Shown here: positions 35,865 to 48,960 of the stretch, one piece after another | How positions within the stretch are numbered: position 1 is the stretch's first letter | How the letters are laid out: every line of letters begins with the position of its first letter | Assembly: GCA_034509425.1 (NCBI GenBank) | Contig: JAVTVJ010000001.1 | Span: 9,948,001-10,012,000, forward strand | DNA from: Eopsaltria australis | Taxonomy: Eukaryota; Chordata; Aves; Passeriformes; Petroicidae | Direction of reading: 5' to 3' | Length of the DNA: 64,000 nucleotides | The notes under the pieces: generated by a model | Databases searched by the model: none | The model's input: only the letters and a program-made list of their open reading frames with translations | What the model was told of the DNA's origin: nothing | Made by a program: the position numbers and the translations under genes

Positions 35865-38800
35865 AAGATAACTCGGTTTTATACTTTACTGTCTTATTAA
35901 CAGAATGCATTTTGGAAGTCTGCCACTGTTAACAGTATCAGAAGGATTTAGGGCTGCTGAAATACACTTGAAGATTTAATTCTGCTGACTTCAGCTCTGA
36001 TCCGAAGTAAAAACTGTAACCATAGATTAAATGTTTAGCGCCAGATATTGCAATTGCTGCTTCTTGTCGTAAATCCTTGTGTCTATTGCTGCTTCAGACA
36101 GCTCTCTGCGGGCCCTTGGCTGTGCATGCAGCACAATGCTCATGTCGTATAAGATTCTTCACCAGGGGCCAATTCCTGAAGTCCTCTCTCCATCCTTCCT
36201 CATAAAATCCCCAGTTGCCTGAGTGAGGACCTTGAGACGAAGCAGTGCAAGGCTGCCTCGCCGACATAATTCCCACATGACACTGAAAACCAGGACAATC
36301 ACCTGCTTTTTAAATGGCCCATCTTTGGTTCTCAAACAGAGCATTCCAAGGGTGGGGGGAAAGGGGCCTTTCAGACTTTATTAGGCTCTTAGGAGACTCA
36401 ACTAATAAAAGCAAATAATCAATACAAAATTAGATTGTCATGACAAAAATTAACTAATGTGGTCATTCATACAGTAGAATATCTGGTTAAAAGTTTAAAG
36501 GCTACCTCCCTCTCTTAGTTCTAATTTTATAGGTCTCAGTAGACTCCTTTTTCGGACTTCAGCAGCCATTGACATTTTAATCTTTTTAATGCAGTCATCT
36601 GATTTACACGTGGGGTTCGCTTTTTTCATAGTGACTTCTTCTCCACTCATTGCTTATTGCACTCAAATAAAGTCATAATAAGAATACATTTCAATAGTCC
36701 CTGGTCCAAAACTGGTGCCTGTCTTCCCTGACCTTGGGTAGGTAGATTTATTGCATTGTAAACCTCAGCACACAAGCTTTAATTTTTTTTCTGCTAAAAT
36801 TTTAATGTCAGGGGTATAACCCAAAATTTTTTCAAGGTATCTCGTAACACCTCTCATATTGACATGGGAGAGGATGCTGGTACCGTTACCCTTCTAATGA
36901 AAAAGAAAGAAGAATGAAAAAAATAAAACCAAGGCTGAGAATATGGCACACACTAGAAGAAAAAAGATGCTCTGGTGTTTCCCACACCAGCACTGTGGCT
37001 GCATGTAGAGATTGGGGTGAAAGGCATTGAGTTATAAGCCTTTGTCTGGACTCGTAGGTGGTAGGCTGATGTTGAAATCTTTTTGCCTTCAGGAAGAGGA
37101 AAAAACAAAAATAGGAAGAAAAAATTAGGTCATAATGTTTACTGGAAGGTTAGCAGCACTACCCTAGCCCAGGTAACCCATAAGTTAAGTAAAAATTACT
37201 CACTCAACTTGCTGGATATCTATGTTTTACTTACAACCTCTGGGATTGAAAAATTCTGGCTTATGCTTTATCCTGGTATCTGGAAAGGAGTAACTTCAGA
37301 ATCTGAGAAATTTGGCTTAAGCAAATTTTAATTTTAATTTGAGCTCCTGGAGTTTTGGCATGATGGTGTAGTGATAACTTGCTGCTGGATTGTCTGGCCT
37401 GCTTGTGCAAGCTCACAATAAGTTAGAAGTTTCAACTGGTTTCTTGAGGCTTCTCATACTTCATCTGCTGGGTTTTTTTCAGCTTTATATAAGACCCATA
37501 TAGAATAAAAGCATCAGACTTGTTTCACATGGCTGTGCCAGTCCCAAAGCATGCAGATAAAAAAAACTGCACAGTGATGCGCTCGGCACAGCTCCAGTGC
37601 AGGAGGCAATCGTTTCCTTTGTTCCTCTCCCATGTGAGCAAACTAGTCTTTTATTAATTCTCTACCCTATCTCCATTTAGTCTTATAGAGAGTGCCAGGG
37701 AGAAGCTGGGAATATAATGCTTTCCTCCCTTTTTTGCTACAGGTCATATAAAATGGATATTGCACTCAGTGCAGATGGGGCGACATTGTCATTCATCAGT
37801 TCCCCAAATTGGCTGCTTGGCAGACAGAATTATTTAAGTAAAACTGAAGTAATTTTCAAAATTGAAACTTAAGCTGTTTAGTGACATAAGCCAAGAGCAG
37901 TTTTTCTTGGACCCCCAACACTTCCTTGGCTCACATTCACAGTTCGGCTATTTTCATTCCCGTCAATTAGCTCAGTCTCCACGGATGTGAGGAAGGGCTG
38001 GAGCAGTGCAGCTCCTTTGATGCAATTTCGTGTATACATATGGAGCATCTGTTACTCCAGGAGTCTTGCCGTCACTTCCATTATATGGAGAGTATCGATA
38101 GTGATAGGAACTCAGGACCTGATGGGCCATTTTCTTCTGAGCCTCACACAGAAGTGCCTTGGCAGAGAGCTGTGTGCCAGGGAATACCCCTCCAAAACAA
38201 AGGAAACATGCCCTGGAAAAGCCCTGGAAAGGGGTCCAGGGGAAATAAAATGCGTAAGAGTGTGCTCTCTCCCTCCCCTGCTCTACTCCTTCTGAACATC
38301 TGGGTGTTTGACACCTGCAGCATCCAAATAACACTGACAGAGTGGGTTTGAACACCAAGCTTGGAGCACTCAGGCCGGTCCACTGGAAAATAAAAGACTC
38401 AAGGAATGCACTTCACCTTTAACAGCTCTTGGTGTCAGGTCACTCTTTTTTGGGGGGCAGGGGGAGCCATAAAAGCTTTTCCTTCAGTATTTCTTTGAAG
38501 ACAGCATGTATTCCACTTGTATTGATCTGCCAGAGGCTATCATTACCAACAACTCAGGCAAACATCTTCAGCCAATTATTAACCTGTGATAGAAAGATAG
38601 CATTTTCTCTCCTTCTTGGTATCTTTTATTTATTCTTAACACTTTCCAGGGAAATATCTGAGAGTTCTTGTTTTTCATCTCATAATTTGGTCAGAAGGAT
38701 AGGTTAGGAGTCTGAGATTGCTGCCTCAAATCCCAGCACTAGGTTAAGTGTGATTTAAGTGGCAATTAAAATGTTATGATAGGCTTCAGTAGACAATGAG

Positions 38801-39361
38801 CTTCTGTCTCTCATTTAGCACACACACCCATTGCCTAATTTCAGAAAGGCTTGATGGATGGTTTCAAGGACCATTCAAGGAATATTTGGGAGGTACCTGC
38901 TCTGCTTCATAGATTGCTACTGGTTCAGTAACCACTACATTTCCAGCTTGTTTGAGAATGTTAGTCTCCCAGTGACCTTTGCAGGGAAAAGCAAACCATA
39001 CTGGTACGTGGTTAAACCACCTGCAGTCTTCAGGAATTCTCCGGTGGTCAGAAAACGCCACCAGTGCAAGCAGAAACCCCACACTCGCTGTCAGGGCACC
39101 TCAGGAACCCAGGGCTTGCCATCTTCAGGGAGGAATTGGCTACTTCTGCTCCAGTGCACGCTGAAAATGAGAAGAGCTAAAGTTTCATATTAAACAATGA
39201 TTGACAAGTTGGCTTAATGGACATGCACTGTTCTGATTTGAGCTATTTTGTTAGAGAAAATTTTCTAACGGGAAAAAATGCTTCAGAAAAAAAAGTGATA
39301 AAAAGTAACATACCATTCAAAAAAAGTTTAATGGAGTATTTCAGTTATTCTTTCCAAACAA

Positions 39362-39399
39362 CATTTCACTGAAATCAACACATTTCACTGAAATCAACA
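39362..39399 (+). repeat. Perfect 19-bp tandem duplication
   Basis: 'catttcactgaaatcaaca' occurs at 39362-39380 and again at 39381-39399 with no mismatch. Each unit contains the inner palindrome 'tttcactgaaa'. A perfect copy in otherwise aged sequence suggests a recent replication-slippage event. Confidence 0.93.
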
Positions 39400-40440
39400 C
39401 ACTGCTGAAAAAGTGTTTGTTTTTTATCAACTGACATTTTTCCTTCTAAAAATTTCCAGCCAGAACTTTTCTACTCATGTATCAGTGTTGTAGTAGGAAT
39501 ATTTGCAACTGTGGTTTGAATTTATGTGAGATGCTTTTAGTCTGACTCTCCAACCCACTTAGATCAAGGCAGACTCCTTTATAATTTGAAACATTCCACA
39601 GTGTTTATCTCTGGGTTGGTGAAATGGATTAGAAGGTCAGTTTTAAATTATTGCTTCATGAGTTATGTTGCTCCTATAAATTCCTGTATTTTCTCAAAAT
39701 AGGTTAATTGTTTCTTGTCACCTCCCACATAATATTAAATTATGTGAAGCTGGTTATGTACAAAAATATGGAGTTTGCTTTTTCCTTGGGGTTTTAAAGA
39801 AGTTTATATACTGAAATTCAGAAAATATGGCAGAGATATAACCTTTACCAATATCAGTTCTCTCAGCACACTCCCTAACCTTTGACTCTGAATATGAAGT
39901 CCTTATAGCAAAGCATGTTAACTTTGCTATTTAGAATATATATATGCATCTATACTGAATGCTAACAGAATATGGGGGGAGAATACAGAATGCAAACAGC
40001 GCCCAGAATTGGTGGCTATTAGTCTGAGACCTGCTTTGTCATAAAATGAAAATATGTTTCCTATTCCTTTATGACCATTATAATTTAGTGAGTTAAGTGA
40101 CTTGGAACCTGCCATGGTCTTTGGAGGCTGCAGTTCCACAGACACATCTAACCCATCATTACAGCACTTCTGAACCACCAGAGTAGGTCTAGAATCTGCC
40201 CCAATATGTTTCAGCATGAGCTAAATGTAAAGCTGCCAGATATAATCATTCATCCAGCTTCTTCTTTCCATGGACCAACATGTGGAAACTGTCTTGTAGC
40301 GGCCTTTACTTCTGTTGAATTACAAGCATCTGTTCCTGATCAGTTTTGAGAAGTACCTATAATTTTTAATCATTACCCGGGACTGATAATAACAGAATAT
40401 TTGTTGGTAATTGTATTCTGTCCTCTGATTCTAGGATTAT

Positions 40441-40625
40441 TATTTTTCATTGTGTCTTTTTTTGTTTGTTTGGGGTTTGCAGAGGTGTATGTGATTTGTT
40501 TATTTTTTTGTGGTTTGGTTTTTTTTTTTTGGTTGGTTGATTGGTTGGTTGGTTTGGGGTTTTTTTCTTGGACTTTTTTTGTTTGTTTTGGGGTTTTTGT
40601 TTTGTTTTGTCTTGTTTGTGTCTCT
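40441..40625 (+). repeat. G/T-rich low-complexity tract
   Basis: The plus strand is almost free of A and C through much of this tract and is built from TTTTG, GGTT and GGTTGGTT words. It explains the long hydrophobic plus-strand frame (40401-40847; runs of F, L, V, G, C) and the K/T/N/Q-rich minus frame as repeat artefacts. Similar weaker sequence occurs at 48315-48390. The GGTT repeats could form non-B structures, but G runs are short. Confidence 0.85.
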
Positions 40626-41850
40626 CTGGGATTGTCCATGAGCAAAATTAGCTGGGAACCAGCCTCATCCCTTGGTTATGAAGCACCAATAAACCTGAAC
40701 AGCATTTTTTTTTTGTCTGCACTGAATAGGCTTTGCTATGTAATAGCCCAGTGCCATTACAAATTCAAACCCTATATATATATTGTTCAGGGCCCTTTGT
40801 GTCATCAGGAAATTAAAGTTTGCAGCTGGCCTCTTCATCTTAGTTAATCATGCAAACATGAAATCCTTAAAGGTCCACGCAGTAGTCCCTGCAGGGGCCC
40901 CACTCAACACTTCTCTGCAGCGTGACATTGTTTTTCAGCTGTGTTTTTATCTTCTCCCCTCTTCTGTTCTGAGCTCCTGCTGCTTTCAGCTTCAGTAGCA
41001 GACTGTCATGTGGCACTTTATCATGGGCTGTCCAGAGCACCGCAGCGCCCTGCCCCTTCACCACACACCACAACCTGCTCGCAAGTTTGGGAGGTTACAG
41101 ATGAAGCCTCTCCTGCTCTTACTGCCGTTTTCCTGCCTTCAGCCCTGCCCTGGTGGCAAATAGGGGGAAAAACCTTGGAGTGTGTCTTGTACTGTGTCTT
41201 ATACAAGGTTACAGGATGATGGCTTAAGGGCTTAGTTTCTCTTGGCTGTATTTTATGCTCTGGTTGCTTGTTTTCTAAGAACTCACTTAAATTATGACAA
41301 TAAATCAAAGATTTCCTTCCAGATGTCTTTTAACATCTAGCATCATTTCCTCCAGGTCCTGGATATGTCCTAGATTTTGGTTTCCTTAGGTAATTTCCTC
41401 CGTTGGCCTTAGTGACCCTGACACAGGTTGACCTGTAGTTAACTTAGTCCCCCTTTTTAAGATTCAGTTTGAAGAAGTCAGTCAATACCTCATTTAAAGA
41501 GGGTGGGGGGAGGTGGGAGTGAAGGAAAGCCTTCACTACCTTCTTCATTTTCATTTCCTGTGCCATTGTGTTCTAACTTTCTCCCTGACTGATTTCCACT
41601 GTCTTGCAGATGACAAGAAAAATCTCTTCGTATTTGTTCTCCTAGTTTTTTTTTCTTTGCTGTAACCTCTTTAAAAATTTTTATTAGCTTTTCCTTACCT
41701 CTTGATACATAACATACATGTGAAACACTTTAAGGGCTTTTATTTTTTACCAGATTGTTCCAGGGTTGTTAATATTTTTCTCTTTACCATTGAGAAAGCC
41801 ATTTTGTCATTTTAAAGATCACAGCCACTTTTATAGAGCTCTAATCTTTT

Positions 41851-41979
41851 GGGCCCTAATCCAACAAATCTTTTAAGCATGTGCTTAACTTCAGACACGT
41901 GAGCGGTTGTATTGAACTCAATGGAGCTAGTCAGGTGCTTAAAGTTAAGCAGATGATGAAGTGCTTTGTTTGGCTGGCC
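41851..41979. mobile_element. MITE-like palindromic repeat
   Basis: The element is an imperfect inverted repeat over its whole length. The left end 'gggccctaatccaacaaa' pairs with the reverse complement of the right end ('tttgtttggctggcc'). Inner arms 'taagcatgtgcttaactt' and 'aggtgcttaaagttaagc' also mirror each other around a centre near 41917. As a result both strands translate to similar peptides (LNFRHVSGCIELN on plus, LNFKHLTSSIEFN on minus). Full-length palindromy, small size and no coding capacity fit a nonautonomous DNA transposon. The pattern is familiar from sauropsid genomes, but I cannot name the family with certainty. Confidence 0.75.
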
Positions 41980-42360
41980 TTGCAGAGCACTGTCCCCCAG
42001 GAGCCCCTCGGCCAGCAGCCTGCGCACAGCTACCCGCGGGCGGCTGTTCTGGCTGCACTCGGGAGACAGCACTGCAGCAGGGAGGGGAGCATCCCGCAGC
42101 ACACGGCTTTGGGTTCTCCCACAGCTTTCAGGGGAGTATCTCTTCAGTTTCTGATTTTAATATAATGCATGCCTTTGCACATGGTGCCTTTTGACCTTGA
42201 GGTGTCTGCGATTTAAGTGATCCAGGCCTGGGCCAAGGAAGAGGGTAATCAAACCAGATGAAACAAGGAAGGTGATACAAAGGCAGACATACGGGTCTGA
42301 TTGCACAGGAACATGCATCTTCCCCATTGTCTTCCCTCACTGATTTCAGTCCTTACCTGG

Positions 42361-42391
42361 CAGTACTCAACATCTTGCAGGATCAGAACCT
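42361..42391 (+). mobile_element. Possible fragment of a second palindromic sauropsid repeat
   Basis: The words 'agtactcaacatcttgcagg' and 'gatcagaacc' resemble one arm of a common repeat with the pattern 'tactcag-acc-ttgcagg-atcagg-cc'. Only one arm is recognisable, so this is a weak call. Confidence 0.3.
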
Positions 42392-42410
42392 GGTGAATAT
42401 TTACATATTC

Positions 42411-42426
42411 ATTTATTTATTTATTT
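42411..42426 (+). repeat. (ATTT)n microsatellite
   Basis: Four consecutive 'attt' units. It is a short A/T tetranucleotide repeat. Confidence 0.85.
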
Positions 42427-45400
42427 AGCCTCCCTCTTTCAGCTGCCCATACTTGTTGCATTGCTGCTCAGAGGTGGGACAGTGACCCTCCCTCACCAGG
42501 CGCTTGGTGCATCACTGCCTGCCCCAGCTTCTGCCCAGTACCTGCAGAGAAAAAAGTCACGTTTCCGACAGCTTGAGAGAAAGGGAACAAAACAGGAGCT
42601 GAGTCTCCTTTGCCCTAGGAGGCACTGGCATGGCAGCATTGTCCCATCACAAATTTCTCCTGGCTGCTTTCCCTTGCCTGTGAACTGAGCTGCTCTGCAG
42701 CCGCTTCGTGGCACCAAAGGACACGCACTGACCAGGAAAGTTAGGTTGTTAGAGTAGGTGCTCAGAAGTTAACTTAAACAAGGGACTGCATTCAAGCACC
42801 TGGGAAAAGCTTCTCTGGACAGATGTGAACCTCTTAAAATGAAGGTTTGTAAAATTGCACATGGTAGGCTCCTATATCAGCTAAACTATCTGGCTCTAGT
42901 CATGTTGGCTTGGAGGATATGAATAAGCTGGCTGGCAGTTTTGTGTGCTCTGTCAAACCAGTTAAATCTTAGGACACTGCTTTCTCCAAGGCCTGGCCAA
43001 ATGAAGAAAACATCATCACTAAATAAATGGGATAGGCCTGATATAAACTATCAAGTGTTTCCTGGGACAAGCAGTTTTGGAGTTTCTCACAGATGCAAGT
43101 TTGAAAGTTCTTTATATAAAGGCTGTTTCATGTCAGTCTCATTCCTACCTCTTTTGTGGCTTCTCTGTCTGTCAGAGACTGTACATAGAAACTGTGTCCT
43201 TTTAAGTTAAGGAAGGAATTCCCTCAGCTGGCAGCAGTCATAAGATCCCTTATTTATACTGGAGTAGCAGCCAGGAAGCTCCATCCAGAACCAAGGCCCA
43301 GTCACACAGGTGCTGTACAATCATTTCCCTTCAATCACTGTAGGAAAGGCTGTTAACAATTTCTATCCTCTTTTGGAGGTTGGCTGCTAGGAATGGAGAA
43401 AGACTTGGGTAATACCACTTTAAAATAATTTCTACTGACCTCTGACTGAAGTAGCCACTAAAGCAGGAATGGGAACAGGATGAAGCCTATGGCGACAGCA
43501 GCAATTTCAGCATTATTCCGGGAAAGATAACGTGTCACTCTTCTGCATTGGTAGGCTGGCATCTCTTCTTGTCGTGTGACCCTAATTAATTTATGTAGTA
43601 TGCGTCATGGGGGAAGACAAGATCCAGACTGAAGCCTTTGTAATGGGATTTTACCCTGTGCCAGACAGAAGTAATTAACTATATCTATCTCTTTCAGTTT
43701 CAGTTGCTTTTCCCTAAAAGATTTATATTAGGAAGGTGAAATCATACGAAGTCACACCTTGTCCATACAAGCTTTTCCTATCTCCTGTGACAGAATTAAA
43801 TGCTACGCTTTTTCTCTAGCAATCAGTAGTATCTCCGTGACTAGCACCAAACTAAAAGCCACTCTTAGCACGCTCATTCTTTATGACATTATCACTGTTG
43901 TGATTGCTAGATAGCCTCTGACATCCCCTACTCACTTGCATTTCCTCTATCCATATTTACTTCGATTTCTCGAGGTACATCCTATTGAATGCATAGCGGG
44001 CAGGGAGGCAGTTATACATAGGATATGTGTACAGACAGTGCCAAGCTCATCAGAAAACAGCAGAGGAGGAGAGGGAGAACACTGTTACTCTTTTAAGCTA
44101 AAGAAAGGAGAATACAGCTTCACACAAACCACAGCAGAGCTGTGAAAATCCTTGTTGTTAAAGGTCTACAAGGACTAAAACAAAAATAAAAAGGATTGTC
44201 TTTTTAGCTCCTGAGTTTGGGAGGTTGGGAAGTGGAGATATTTCCTCAACCCATGGAAGACACTGGGCTGTGTCTGATGCAACGACAGTTTCTTTCTTCT
44301 GTCCTGGCCAAAGAGGATTATCATCTTGTCCCCATTTCTCAGGGGATAGCTTCTCTTCCACTCTTCTCCAAACCCTCCAGATCAACATAATCCTTCCCCA
44401 ACCCATCTTCATGTAGCTATTGGGCCCAGTAACAAGCTGCTATGGAAGCTCATGTGCTGGGTTGAGGAGTCTGCATGAGAAGTTAAGCTGGCTGGGCTGG
44501 AGCAGAAGTCAGCAGGTAGCTGGGGGTGGGCTAGGGGCAGCCAGTGCTGCAGTCAGCATGGCTCTTTGCAGTTGAAGTGTTTGGGTACGCTCCCGGAGGA
44601 GGTGGTGGCCGAGCAACAGCATCACCTGGAGTAATAAGTTCTGCAGGAGGCACGCTGGGCAAAAACTGCATCACCAAGCAGTCTCCCCATCTCTGGGGGC
44701 TGCATCCAGCCCTGCTGCCAGTACTGCTCCTGTTGATAGTGCTAGGAGCTGTGCCTGCCATTCCCTAAGTGCAGAATGTGCAGGAAATTTAACCTATTAT
44801 ACCAAAATTGTGGTCATTCTCCACACCCCTGGCACCTGTATTTTATTTGTAATGACTAGTTTACCCTCTTTCTAGCTGGGATAAACTACAGAAAACCTCT
44901 CTCAGAGGCAACACTTCTCTCTGTTCTGCCTGACTTCTGTCTGTCTCAAGTGGTTCTGTACCTCAAATAAAGACTGCAGTACTAATTTTAGACTGCCTCA
45001 CAATCACGAATATATCATACCTCTTTAAAACCTGTATCCATTCATTTCTCTTATACATCCATGAGAAGATCTTACTGTAACATTCCAGACTGCCCCTATC
45101 TCATTTAAGCCTTATATGTCTTAACTTTTGTCCTTGGCATCCAGACAATTCTATTCTCAGGATGCTTTCTGCTGAACTTCCTGTCTATAAAAATGCGCTC
45201 AGGGAGTCTATCAGTCTTCCAGCCTATTCCTTCCCCTTCCCAGAGCTTCCCCTTCTCTTACCATACCAAGCAATTATTCTTATTAATTATTCCAGCTAAC
45301 AGTAATTATCAGCAGCATGCACCCCCAGCTACATTAATAACAGCGATCTCTAGGACGCTGAGGAATTGGCTGAAAAGATTCACTTTGCTGCTTGGATTGC

Positions 45401-45441
45401 AGAGGAAGACAAATTCCTTTTCTTCCCTGTGTGTCTACTTT

Positions 45442-45466
45442 TTTATTACTATTATTATTATTTTTT
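45442..45466 (+). repeat. (ATT)n microsatellite
   Basis: 'attattattatt' is flanked by T runs. It is an A/T trinucleotide repeat of a common vertebrate type. Confidence 0.85.
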
Positions 45467-48400
45467 GGTGGGGAGGTTCTTACTACTTTCTTATTTTAAG
45501 ATGGGAAAAAGGGATCAGATGAAGAAGTAAGGTCTTACTGTATAGGCCTTATTGTCTAAGAAGAGTCAGGAATAGAGATGGAATTGTTAGTCTCTGGATT
45601 TTGTACACAGTTTCTAAGCAGTGTCATTATTTGATTTCATTTTTTTAGCTTCTGATATTTATGGGCCAAATACTGAAATTTCTGCTTGGCCTCCAATAAT
45701 CTGGGGTCTGCCTCAGGGTTAGAACTTTGAATTGTTTTCCTCCGTTCCACAGTCACAGCTACCATTCAGCAGCAAATGGAATAAAATTTGGCCATGTTTC
45801 ATCATCTGTAATATGTCAATATTTTTCATTTCACTGCTGAAAAACATTGAAGATTTTAAAAGTGATGTCTCTTTAGTGCAAAAGAAGAACAATCAAAAAA
45901 AAAGGCAAAAATATGTCTTAGAAAGAAATGAAAAAATAAAATCCTTCTGCAAGATGAGAGTTAAAAAAATGTTTTTCCTCAAAATTGCTTACCATTTGCC
46001 TAAGCTGCAAAGTTTTTAATGACATTCTAGTGAAAATAGAGTGCTCTGGCTAAATTCCTTCAAACCCAATAAAGCAGATGACTGGGAACCATAATGGAAT
46101 TGATGCTGTCAAGTGCATTTGCTTTTTTAATGCTAACATGTTTTTGGTTATTAAGAAACAAAAAAACCTAGTGGTATATGATCAACATAGATTTTGACAG
46201 GGGCATTGGAACCCATCTGGCTTATGGATCCCCCACTTTTTTTTTATTAGCTTGAGATTATAAAGTTGTAACATTGTAGTTTAGCTTCTGGCTTCTGCAA
46301 TTGTAAATTGGCAAAGGGCTCACAATAAGGTGTGAGTTTCTGAAAACTAAAACACTCCACTGACCCTGTGCATACTACACAGGCCTGCAGCAGATGTACT
46401 GGATGGAGGAAATACAGTAGCACTGTTGAAATGTTACTGATTGGTTCCAACTGAGTAGCTCTAGATATAAACCAGCTTTCAAAAGCAACAGATGAGATAA
46501 AAATGTCAGAAAAAAGCATTAAAAGATGATGCCATATTTTCCTTAATGAAGTCACACAAGTCAAAAGTAAGCATCCTCCAGCAGTAGTGGATGTACTCCA
46601 TGAACATTATCTCCACAGTTGTCAATATCTGTGATGAAAAAAAACCCTCTCAATCTTTACAGAATTCTTTAATTTAAATAAGCCTTTTAACATAGAGAGG
46701 ATTTGTTTTCTCAGTGTGCTTCATTAGTGTAGCTTACCACCACAAAACCTGGTTGTATTGAGAAAGATTGCCCCATTATCAAATAATTAGTACTGCTTTA
46801 GCAGGTGCATACACTTACCTTTGTAATTAAATCCTTGTTAAAACACCAAAATCCAGAGAATTTAAATGGTTACCTGATCCCAGAGGAAGTAGCCCAGAAA
46901 GTTATTCTATAAGGTAGATGTCATCTGGGAGCACAGATACTGAGCAGAGCATCTTTTCCTCATGGGATGTTGATGAAGCACATCTGCACACATCATGCAG
47001 TGCAATAAAAATTGCAATGACAATACTAGACAAACACCTACTGTACAAGAAGCCAGAGAAACCAAGCATGAGCCTGCACAGAATCATATGCTCAGTAATG
47101 GAGCTCTCACAGCTTCGTTAGTTTTTACAAGCAAAATTGAAGATGATGATCCCAGTTTTTAATAATTCTTTGAAATATTTGCTAGTTTACTGTAGTCTAC
47201 AATGTGACTTATTCCTGAATTTGGCTTCTGAAATCTTACCATAGTGGAGCAACAATGGGTACATGGCAACACACACAGCTATTTTTGAAGAGCTCAGAAT
47301 CCTAATAAAATCTGAAAGAAAATAATTAAAGGTACAGTAATCTCAGTCATAAAATAATCATATTTCTAATATGTTATAGATACATTTATATACTCTTGTG
47401 TTGTATGTTCTCCACAACTACAGATCAGTGAATGTCTATATTAATAAAATATGCCAGCAAGTGGATTGAACAGACTATTACAATAAATTATCTCTACTCA
47501 GTTGGCACTCTCATTGTCCTCGCCAGAACTGATCAACCATAATTAGTTACTCGCCTACAGAGGTGTAGCAGTGCTTTTATTATTATAAAGAACACTTAGC
47601 AAGCTCCCATTGTCCCGGCTACTTGTATTCAGACTCCTAGTGTGGATCAGAAACCCCAACCAAACTCCAGTTTCCAAAAGCCAGAGAGGAAACGAACAGA
47701 TTGGAATAGATATGTTATCCCCCTCTCAGAAGAACTCTGCTGACCGAAACAGTAGGGACCAACATGAAAAATCATTTACAAGATCTGTGCATACTCATTG
47801 ACTTCAATCTGTGTTCAAAGTTGTAGATTCAGTGCTGACAAAAGTACCCTTATATTTTAGATGTGAAACAGCTATAGAACAGCCAGTTTCTGGAACTAAG
47901 TTCTTAGATAAATGGAGTTAGTCCTGGAAATCAATTTAGACAAAGCTGCAGCAGTGCTGGTATTGGAATTCACCAACTCGCTACATAATTTGAATAAATG
48001 GGAAAAGAGATGACTCCTGAGAGTAGCACTGGCAGCCAAAAGAATTATACTGATGGACTGGAAAAGCAAAGCCATGCCATGTATTGATTTATGGACTATT
48101 GCCCTTCTGGATATAGCTAAATGTGAAAGAACTCCCTTTATTCATACTAATAAAATGGACATAAATGCTCTCAGACAAAAACTGCTGTTGGAGTTTTATT
48201 ATGAATAGCTGGCATGTGGGATGGTCTTCTTTCACTTGCCCATCACACATGCTCTGTGGGCTGGTGAAGTTTGAGACACACAGAAAACAACAAGGACTTC
48301 TTCTAGAGTTGCTTCTTTTGTTTGTTTTGGTCTTTTTTTCTACTCAATATGCTTTCCTTTGGTTTTTTGTTGGTTTTTTTCTCTTTCTTCTAAAACCTCT

Positions 48401-48946
48401 TGGTAAATCAGAACTTAAGATAGTATATTATCACTTAATGGGTGTGGTTCTATGATGGTCAAGTTTCAGCATTTTGGAGACAAGTGCTTTTTTTTTCTGG
48501 CTTAGAAATTCTAGACAATGCTAAAGGAGCATGAACAGAGCACATTATTAATCCTGCCCCCTCTGTGACAGGGTTGTGACTGTGATTTCCCTGTCCTACC
48601 TGCCAAAGCTGGATTGATACACGTCACACTCAATATGAGAAGACCCCTACAAACCAGCTCTCACTTCCTCAGCCAAACCAGTGCTATCCCTCAGGCCTCG
48701 TTTATCTTTAGAGGATCCTCTGAAGATTTTCTGCTCTCTGCAAGTTTCTCTCCATCAAGATAAGTAATATGGGGAGCCCTACTGCATCCTGGCTGCTGCC
48801 AGAATTTTTAATGCTGTATTGATTAAACTGCTATGAGTGGGATGAAATTATGTGGTATTAGTTGTGCTGGCAACTGGTTTACCTCTGGGATCCTCATGTT
48901 GCTAGTGCTGGTGGAGCTAAGCCACAATTAGGAACACTGGGAAATT

Positions 48947-48960
48947 AAAAAAAAAAAAAA
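48947..48960 (+). repeat. Poly-A run
   Basis: Fourteen consecutive A bases. No recognisable retroposon body lies upstream, so it is not assigned as a tail. Confidence 0.85.

Larger units (their letters stand above)
23546..41850. other. Long noncoding block, no gene recognised
   Basis: Eighteen kilobases with no confident exon, CpG island or recent transposon. The open frames found (up to about 128 codons, for example 37972-38358 minus) carry no recognisable domain. Listed separately are an exon-like minus segment at 30941-31090, splice-acceptor-like tracts at 26903-26933 and 35823-35864, a GT microsatellite, tandem duplications and a G/T-rich tract. Apparently unique, motif-rich stretches at 36540-36720 and 37740-37900 may be conserved noncoding sequence. 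Confidence 0.6.

Noticed and set aside
37972..38358. 128-codon minus frame with a Y-rich end (SSYHYRYSPYNGSDGK)
   Set aside because: Looks protein-like locally, but overlapping plus frames are equally long and no family or splice edge supports it.
40373..40645. K/T/N/Q-rich 90-codon minus frame resembling a disordered basic protein
   Set aside because: Reverse reading of the same low-complexity tract.
40401..40847. 148-codon hydrophobic frame resembling a multi-pass membrane protein
   Set aside because: Produced by the G/T-rich simple tract; residues are almost only F, L, V, G, C and W over the repeat.
45655..45720. Possible arm of a palindromic sauropsid repeat beginning 'gggccaaatactga'
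   Set aside because: Only one arm of about 14 bases matches in outline and no opposite arm was found.
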